DNA of 64,000 nucleotides, taken from positions 4,216,001-4,280,000 of the forward strand of contig OX596335.1 of NCBI GenBank assembly GCA_951394405.1. The letters run 5' to 3'. Source of the DNA: Coprinellus micaceus (taxonomy: Eukaryota > Basidiomycota > Agaricomycetes > Agaricales > Psathyrellaceae). The translations under genes were made by a program, and so were the position numbers. The notes below the pieces were generated by a model, which saw only the letters and a list, made by a program, of their open reading frames with translations, was not told the DNA's origin and ran no database searches. Positions 57,504-64,000 of this stretch are shown here, one piece after another (position 1 is the first letter of the stretch; each line of letters begins with the position of its first letter).

Positions 57504-59657
57504 TCAAAGGGATGCAAGGCCAATGAGAGCAGATGCGAAGGAAAGCAGGAGTCCGTGGATGGCCAACCCAGACGCTCCATTCTTGCCACCAGACGCTCCA
57601 CCGCTGTCAGAACCGTCAGAACCAGAGCCGCCTGAGGATGTCGAATCAGTGTCAGTAGCCAAGGGCCCTCCGACGCCGCCGCCAGTAAAGTTCGCGCCAT
57701 TGGGCTGATGATGAGAGAGGTTAATGAGCCACGACGGAGACAAAAGTCAAGAAGGAAGGAGCTTACGCCGATGGGCCGGGAAACGTCTTGGAATGCGCAG
57801 GACGCGTCATTGCACAGGCACTTGCCCTCGATGGGGTCCCAGTACGTAGTCGAGCAGTTGGCGGGCACTATCGAGGGAGAAACGCGTCAGTGAAATGAAT
57901 GACGTACAGCGGCACGCGCGATACTCACATCGGAAGCGAGTCTGCGCGCTACCGTCTTGGGTCGGGTTAGGGTTGTCCACGCTAGGGAAGGCCTCGGGGC
58001 AGCCATAGCAGGTGAAGAAGGGGAACTCTGCGAAGCCACAGCGGGCGAGTGTCCCTCCCTGACTTTCCGGAACACCATTACAAATCTTGGCAGACCTATC
58101 GTATGAGGGGGCTGGGCAACTGAACGACGCGATACTGCTCATTTGGGAGGCAGGCACAGGGTTGCGGACCCAGTCGAGGAGTTGTTCGTTTGATACGATC
58201 CAAACTAAAATCACGGAGCGTCAGATGACTGGGTAAAAGTAACTTTAAACTGTTACGCACCATTATCGTGGTTCTGTGCCCAATCCAAGAATCTGTTAAT
58301 CATGTCGACCGTGGACTTTGATGCTGATACACCAGGATAGTTAAGCTACAACAAAGAGATGTGAATCATGAGTATATAAAGCCCTGCAGCAGGTACTCAA
58401 ATGGACGTTACTTACTGCGACATGGATCGGGTGAGTGTACAAACCGATGGGCTGGCGGTTCCCGGTATAGTGAGCGGTGAAAGTGTCCTGCATGAACTTG
58501 AGCGTAGCATCATCACTAGGCGCGCTGTTCCCGTTTGCTGCATCCCTATAACGTCAATCAGCTCCCTCCGTTTCATAAGAATCGATGAAATAGCTACTCA
58601 CAACCACGGATCCATCAAGTGTGGCCCAACAACTCCCCTGTTATCAAAGAACGCGTACATCGGAATCTCCCAGAGTCCTGGAAGCTTGGGCTCGCCATTG
58701 CATAATCCTGCTTGATCGCAGTTGTTCGCCAACCCGTTGTCCAGAGTATAGGGCCAGTAGGCGTCCGTATTCGCCGCAGTTACTGGCACTGCGGCACTTG
58801 CGCTGGAGTCGTACAGGAACTTGGAGTCGGAGAGGTGTTTCAGCGTATCAGCAGTGAACTCGAGGAGAGGTGCCCGGAAACCTTTGACCGAACTTAGAGG
58901 AATTCCTGCGAGAGCGTTGAGGGCGATAAGGTTGCTGTTGATTTCCTCGGCGGTTGGGTTCCCCATGTGCGTGACACTAAGGTTCGCGGTTCGGAGTAAA
59001 CATACACTCTTGGTTAGCCCGGTCAGAAGAGGTAGAAGGACGTAAAGACTCACGTATGATCCGCGATCTCGTTCCCCGCGACATACCAATCTGAAATCAA
59101 GAACCATCGAAGTCGGTCAGTCATTCCCGTGTCCATGCGCGTGGTGATGTCGAAGACGCGGATAGGGAGAAGCACACATGGGTCCGAGCAGCTTACCAGT
59201 AATCAGCGAATAGTTCGTGTACCCGAGCGAAGCGAAGTATGTCATCTTCGGTCTGCAGTTGTTCGGGTTCCTGCGTTGGGCCAGGAATTGGTTGACCGCG
59301 TCCAGAGTGAACGATTGAACAGCGTCATCGGCAGTAAAGACAACGAATTGAGGAACCTCGGACTAGTGGAGTGAGGAAGTCGTACGTCAGAAAACATGCG
59401 CGAGAAGAGGTGATAGGAAGGCAGGGTATTTGTTGGATCCACTCGATCGTGGCTCTAGGTTGGGGTTGTGGGAGTGGATGGAAGAGGGGAGGCAATGTGG
59501 GCGGAAACCTCACCGGCTGCAAACCGCCTGGGGGAGTTGTACTGGCACAGTTGCACGTTGGGAGCCTGCACGAGCTGGGGTCACACGAATATCCCTGAGC
59601 GAGAGCACCGATAGCGTAGAGAGGGAGTACGATGGCAGTGAGCGTAGACAATCGCAT
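57504..59657 (-). CDS. GPI-type polysaccharide (chitin) deacetylase, CE4
   Basis: Removes acetyl groups from chitin or a similar wall polymer. The ATG at 59657 gives the signal peptide MRLSTLTAIVLPLYAIGALA, then a Cys-rich stretch CDPSSCRLPTCNC that may bind chitin. The catalytic domain starts PQFVVFTADDAVQSFTLDAV: TADD replaces the usual TFDD, keeping both Asp. The metal-binding HxxxH is HTVTHMGNP, formed across an intron at about 58982-59053. Also present are GFRAPLLEF and LPGLWEIPMYAFFDNRG. A C-terminal Cys-rich region (CGFAEFPFFTCYGCPEAF; CSTTYWDPIEGKCLCNDASC) is followed by a Ser/Gly linker and a hydrophobic end (LLLSFASALIGLASL) that fits a GPI signal. About nine exons. Likely plasma-membrane or wall-anchored. 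Chitin as the substrate is inferred from family. Confidence 0.88.
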
Positions 59658-60388
59658 CTTGAAGGGGTATTGGCAGTGAGGGGCGGACTGAGGGCGATGT
59701 CGATAGCTGCGTGCGAGGACCCAGGGGGAGACGGTCGAAAGGAAAGAGGGGAGGCGCTCGGACCACTCAGGTATGGACCTGCGAGTGGAGGAACCTTATA
59801 GTGAAGATAACAGGAAGGTAGAAGAGAAATGGAGAAAGTGAAAGAGAGAAGCTCGTGAAGGGAAACAGACAGTGCCAGGGACGCAAGCCGCATCAGCCGG
59901 TGAGGTAGCGAAGCCTTTCGAATTCCCACCAACGCGCTCAGTAATTGCCAGCGATCGCCAGCGGGTGGCATGTCGTCTGCCGCTTTTTGATGTCGCTTGG
60001 ATAGTTTCAAATTATGTTAGCCGCATCGAGTTGACGCCTAGCAGGACAAGCATTAGTCGCCGTACCAAGCCTCACAGAAGTAAGACAGACGCACCGTCCT
60101 TGCATGTATCTATCCACCGCTGGACTTTCTATGGACTCGTGACGCTCCTCGGCGAAACAATATTTAGTGCACGATCCATCGGAAGGACCGTGTAATAGCG
60201 CCCACCATGTCATCCTCCGAGCCTCGGAGCCCGGCAACCAAAAATAGACTGTATACATGTCATCGCTCAGCAGAAAGTCATAGACGCCGACGGGCAAAAC
60301 TTGGAGAGGGCGGAAGACCCAAGGGGTTGCTTATGTCCAACTTCGCATTCCACCCCAACCGCGAACATCCAACAACGTGAAGACAATA
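59658..60388. other. intergenic region
   Basis: Promoter of the deacetylase on the left, 3' side of the F-box gene on the right. A TAGCGCCC word is at about 60196-60203. No gene seen. Confidence 0.55.
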
Positions 60389-62044
60389 CTACGCTGCGGG
60401 CTGCTTCAACCCTCCCTCCTTTCCATTGACATCCAAAGTGACCAACTGCAACGGCGTCGCCCGCACCACTTCCGCCATCGCTCCCAACGTATCCTTCTCG
60501 TCGATAAAGCGATTGTGCCCTGTCAAGGAGAGATGCCGCAGGGCTGTAAACATAGAGAGCCACTTGGGAAGCACCGTCCAAAGACGCATATCTTCCTTGG
60601 TGAACTCCTGATCCACGAGCAAGACCATGCCCGTGATCATCTGCACGTCCGGATGATCCTCCCCCAACTTCAGGTCTTCAAACATCTTCCAACCAGGGCT
60701 GGTTCCTAGGGCGACCTCGAGGGATAACGTTAACGGTCGTCGCTGAGCGTGGAGAAGACTAGGTATCGAAGGGGTAGGAGAAGGTTGCAACCAGTGATTG
60801 AGGCCGTCGTTTCTCAACTTGTACGAGATGCTGAGGGACTCTAGGCATTCGAGACCGCGGGTTTGAGTCGAAAATAGCTTGAAGACCCAAACTGCGGGCG
60901 CATGGAGCGTGATGAGCTTGGGAAAGTCGGGGAAAGGGCCAAGTTCGTACGAATCCCAACTATCGACGTCTCTTCCCAGGGATAAGACGGTGAGCCTTGG
61001 CAATTGGGACAGGAACAATAACAAGTCTTTGGGGAGAATTTGTCGAAGCTTGAGGAGGGCCAATTCAGATAACCCTGGTGCGGCACTGCTGATAAGCTGG
61101 AAGATGGCGGGCCAGCACTTCTGGTTGATGGATAGGTTGTTGAGAGTGAGTCGGCGAATGCGGGAGAACTGTAAAGTGGAGACCGTCCACTGAAGGAGCG
61201 GGGGCATGAGAAACATCATCGACTGAATGTTTAGAGACCGTAGCCTCCATGAACGCCCCGTCTCTGGTCGCATTTCGGGGAAAAGATCGTTCCCTGTACT
61301 GTCGTCGAGGCTGTTCGCCCGCTTGAATTCCCAATGCTCGCCTCTGAAGATGGACAAGGGCTCCTTAACTGGCTCGGGATCCACGTCTTTGGGGGCCTTG
61401 CGCTCCTTCCGCCCGGTGAGGATCATCCGGAGGGATTCGAAAGGTGTTGCGGTCTTCGTACTGTGACCGCCTTTGCGATGTCGGAAGACGAAGAGGTGGC
61501 TGAGGTACCGACCCCCCTTCAGCGTCACCGATTCCACCGACTTGTCCAGTATTGCGCCCATCAACCCTCCCATCCTCGTCGACCAATCCTCCAGCCACGA
61601 ATCCTTGAAACCGGATGGGTTCTTGCAGCAGCAACAGTGGTCGCTCCCAAACTTGAGGGTAATCGCCCTGACGCCCTTGAGACGGCGGACGAGATGTTCC
61701 AGTCGGCGTATCGACGGAAACATGACGCTAATGTCGTGCCCGGGGACGACGAACCTACAAGTAACCCGGTCGATGCTCTTGACGTGGAACGCGACGTTGA
61801 GGATGGAGATAACGTCCAGTGTGTATGGATCTTCTCCCAAAGAGATCTTGAAGTGCTTCTCAGGGTTGCGAATCCCGAATCGGTTGAAGCATATTGGGAG
61901 GCAGGTACGGTGTAGCTTCCGGCAGACGAGCGCGAGGACGAAGACCGTCGGGTTGTCAAGCCGTTCGCAGATGGCGAGAAGTAGTTCCTCAGGCAAATCG
62001 AGAAGCCCTGCTTGGTGGTCTTGGATGGATATCAAGTCCGACAT
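60389..62044 (-). CDS. F-box protein with leucine-rich C-terminus
   Basis: Single exon, 551 residues, from the ATG at 62044 (MSDLISIQDHQAGLLDLPEE). The F-box is at the N-terminus: LLDLPEELLLAICERLDNPT, then VLALVCRKLHRTCLPICFNR. Later parts have leucine-rich stretches typical of the target-binding part (LRSLNIQSMMFLMPP; IRRLTLNNLSINQKCWP; LSELALLKLRQILPKDLLLF; LSMFTALRHLSLTG). A Cys cluster (DHCCCCKNPSGF, about residue 133-145) is unusual. No coiled coil precedes the F-box, unlike the gene at 55324-57150, so they belong to different subgroups. Target unknown. Confidence 0.85.
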   Translation of the reverse strand: MSDLISIQDHQAGLLDLPEELLLAICERLDNPTVFVLALVCRKLHRTCLPICFNRFGIRNPEKHFKISLGEDPYTLDVISILNVAFHVKSIDRVTCRFVVPGHDISVMFPSIRRLEHLVRRLKGVRAITLKFGSDHCCCCKNPSGFKDSWLEDWSTRMGGLMGAILDKSVESVTLKGGRYLSHLFVFRHRKGGHSTKTATPFESLRMILTGRKERKAPKDVDPEPVKEPLSIFRGEHWEFKRANSLDDSTGNDLFPEMRPETGRSWRLRSLNIQSMMFLMPPLLQWTVSTLQFSRIRRLTLNNLSINQKCWPAIFQLISSAAPGLSELALLKLRQILPKDLLLFLSQLPRLTVLSLGRDVDSWDSYELGPFPDFPKLITLHAPAVWVFKLFSTQTRGLECLESLSISYKLRNDGLNHWLQPSPTPSIPSLLHAQRRPLTLSLEVALGTSPGWKMFEDLKLGEDHPDVQMITGMVLLVDQEFTKEDMRLWTVLPKWLSMFTALRHLSLTGHNRFIDEKDTLGAMAEVVRATPLQLVTLDVNGKEGGLKQPAA

Positions 62045-62649
62045 GACTTTGAATTGTAGCCTGGCTTCCGGACCTTGAACGTCGCCATTTAGATAACGTT
62101 TGTCTCAAGGTAAACGACATACTGAAGGGTCTCAATGTTCTGTCCAACCGTCCTCCAGAAACCGGTGTTGAAAGTTGTCGCCGAGGATTGAGGTATAGGT
62201 GAAAGGGAAGAGAGGCCGGCCCATGAAGGAATGGGGGATTGGATTACGCCAAGATGTCATGTTTTTTCAGCGGTACATATATGCGAGTGAGGTTGCGACC
62301 GTAACGGCCAGGGGTGCCTGATGATGTGAATCCTCCCGTGAGAGCGGAGTTGAATGCCACATGGCTAACTTTGGCTTCAACGCCCGAGCCTAATACCATT
62401 GGTGGGTGCTTCTCTCGCGTGGCTCGGGCAAGTACGAGGAGGAAGGTGTCTCGATTATCCAAGTGTCCAGGCATAAATACAAACAGGTCTCATGGTACAC
62501 ATGGATGACGACTAGGAGGTACACTATAGGGCAAAACCATACCGATATGATTTTCCACGATGTCTATAATAGCTGCGAAATTATACGAAACACTACAATG
62601 CGGAAGGGGAAGTGGGATGAGGTGGGAAGGGCTAGGGGGGGTCCAGAAG
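62045..62649. other. intergenic region
   Basis: Upstream of the F-box gene and downstream of the zinc-finger gene, both minus. No gene or repeat recognised. Confidence 0.55.
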
Positions 62650-64000
62650 TCAGTACGTCAACTGATCCTGCATGGCCTCGGGACGATGCCACGGGAACGG
62701 AGGAGGCTGGTGAGGTTCCGTTGGCGACTGCGGGATTTCGGTCCTGAGGGAGGAGACCGCCATGTTGGTGACTTGAAAGCGCATCGACTCTGCGGTAGAC
62801 TCGAACGGCCCGGCGTTAACGTAGCCTGCGTAAAGGTTGGGCTGGTGGTCGTAGATAGTACGAGCCCGAGGAGCAACCGGCGAGTCAGGCGCCTCCGAGG
62901 TGGGGGACTCTGGCTCCTGCAGCTGAGACTCAGGCCCAGGAGGAGGAGTGCCAGACTCAGACGCATTCGGAGTAGAGGCCTTCTGATTCCGAGGAGCCTT
63001 TGTGTCTTTGTGGACTTTGAGGTGTTGCAAGAGGTTGTCGTGGCGGTTGAAGAATTTTCCGCAGGAGGGGAAAGAGCACTTGAACGCTGTGGAAATATGT
63101 TAGCCCATGATCGAGGCGTCAAAGAAACTTTTAACATACGTTTTTCGTGCGTGTGGATAGAGCGAATATGGCGCTTCAAATGCTCCCCGCGATGGAAACA
63201 TTTGCCACAACCATCCGCTTTGCAAACATACACACGTTTTTCAGGCTGAGCAGCTGGAGCAGTCTCCATATTCTGCGAGGTCGGAACACGGCGTCCACGA
63301 CTCTTTTTGGTGAGGTTAGGCACAGGGACAGGGAAGACGGCACGGCTGCGCGATATTCGGCGCTCGCCCTGAGCATCAGCTGCCGTTGACACCTCGAGAA
63401 AAGTGATTCGGGAGGTGGACGGCGGCATAGGTTCCTCGACGACAGGAGCAATAGGAGGAGGAGGAGGGGTAGAATTAGGATTAGAAGTGGACACATTCTC
63501 GACGGGGACTGGGGCTTCGTCATTTTCTGCTGCAGTTGACGCTTGCCTGGAAACTGTCTTCTGCTTTTTAGTGGAGGGGGTGGCACGCTTCTTTGACTCC
63601 GTAACCGCCTCCTCAGGGTTCCGGCGCTTAGACGCACGGCCAGTCTGTGACCTTGTCATGGGCCTAGACGAAGGAGACTCGGTCGAAGGGACCTCGCTGT
63701 CTGGACCAGGTGCGGCCTCCGCGACGCGTTGGGCCTATTTAACGGATAGGAGTTTGACGTAAGGTGAGCTCGCTGGTGTGAGGTGGTCGCAGACAGGGAG
63801 GGAAACGCACCTCGACCTGCTCAGGGTTCACCTGCTCTTCTACTACCTTCTCCGGGGTTTCAGGCATCTTCTTGGATACGAGATAGGCGGGGTGGCGGGA
63901 TGGGTTTGAGCTCAGCGGATAGCCAGGAGACACCGAGTCGATGCTGGCAACGATGTCAGACCTGGGGGGATTCCAGATGGCTTGGGGGAGTACGTACAGA
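62650..64000 (-). CDS. C2H2 zinc-finger transcription factor, possibly cut by the window edge
   Basis: Two adjacent C2H2 fingers: YVCKADGCGKCFHRGEHLKR then HIRSIHTHEK, and, over an intron near 63090-63137, PFKCSFPSCGKFFNRHDNLL with QHLKVHKD. The RGEHLKRH and NRHDNLLQH helices recall stress factors of the Msn2 type. The N-terminal part is Ser/Thr/Pro-rich with basic runs (SKKRATPSTKKQK), probably a nuclear signal. The C-terminal part is Pro/Glu-rich and ends HRPEAMQDQLTY. An intron at about 63737-63810 separates the first coding piece. MPETPEKVVEEQVNPEQVE at 63867 could be the start, but the same frame stays open and protein-like to the window edge (QAIWNPPRSDIVASIDS), so the gene may extend further. 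Confidence 0.8.

Overview
The window looks like nuclear DNA of a filamentous basidiomycete, most likely an agaricomycete. Genes are dense, lie on both strands and are cut by many short GT-AG introns (about 45-65 nt). The gene content fits: fungal PDR and ABCA transporters, F-box/leucine-rich proteins, a secreted tyrosinase, a GPI-type CE4 deacetylase, a PX-domain AGC kinase and CorA-like transporters. I see no operons, CRISPR, rRNA or tRNA. Most genes are interrupted, so exon-intron models were inferred from splice signals and domain continuity.

Layout, left to right. 0.2-15.6 kb: an ABCA-type transporter (minus), a small degenerate repeat array, a compact five-exon Swi5 recombination gene that no single long ORF shows, and a PDR/ABCG drug-efflux pump (plus). 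16-24 kb: a conserved TPR-like protein, a TauD-type (probably xanthine) dioxygenase, and two cytosolic ribosomal protein genes, eL21 and uS4, facing away from each other across about 260 bp. 24-30 kb: one very large low-complexity protein. 30-35 kb: a poor region with decayed or tiny genes, a 146-bp MITE and a broken F-box gene. 35-45 kb: a 2-oxoglutarate oxygenase, a CorA-like transporter, a tyrosinase and a Gfo/Idh/MocA oxidoreductase. 45-52 kb: a PX-AGC kinase and a small hydrophilic protein. 52-64 kb: a second CorA-like gene with an apparent 1-base frameshift, two F-box genes around a polysaccharide deacetylase, and a C2H2 zinc-finger protein that may run off the right edge.

The genes do not form one pathway or a clear metabolite cluster. 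Housekeeping (eL21, uS4, Swi5), transport (ABCA, PDR, two CorA), signalling (AGC kinase, C2H2 factor), ubiquitin-type F-box proteins and cell-wall or secreted enzymes are interleaved. The most unusual non-gene signal is a repeated intergenic word, TAAGCGCCC, seen exactly at least eight times by eye and clustered around one TATA box. I found nothing that I can defend as a wholly new biological system.
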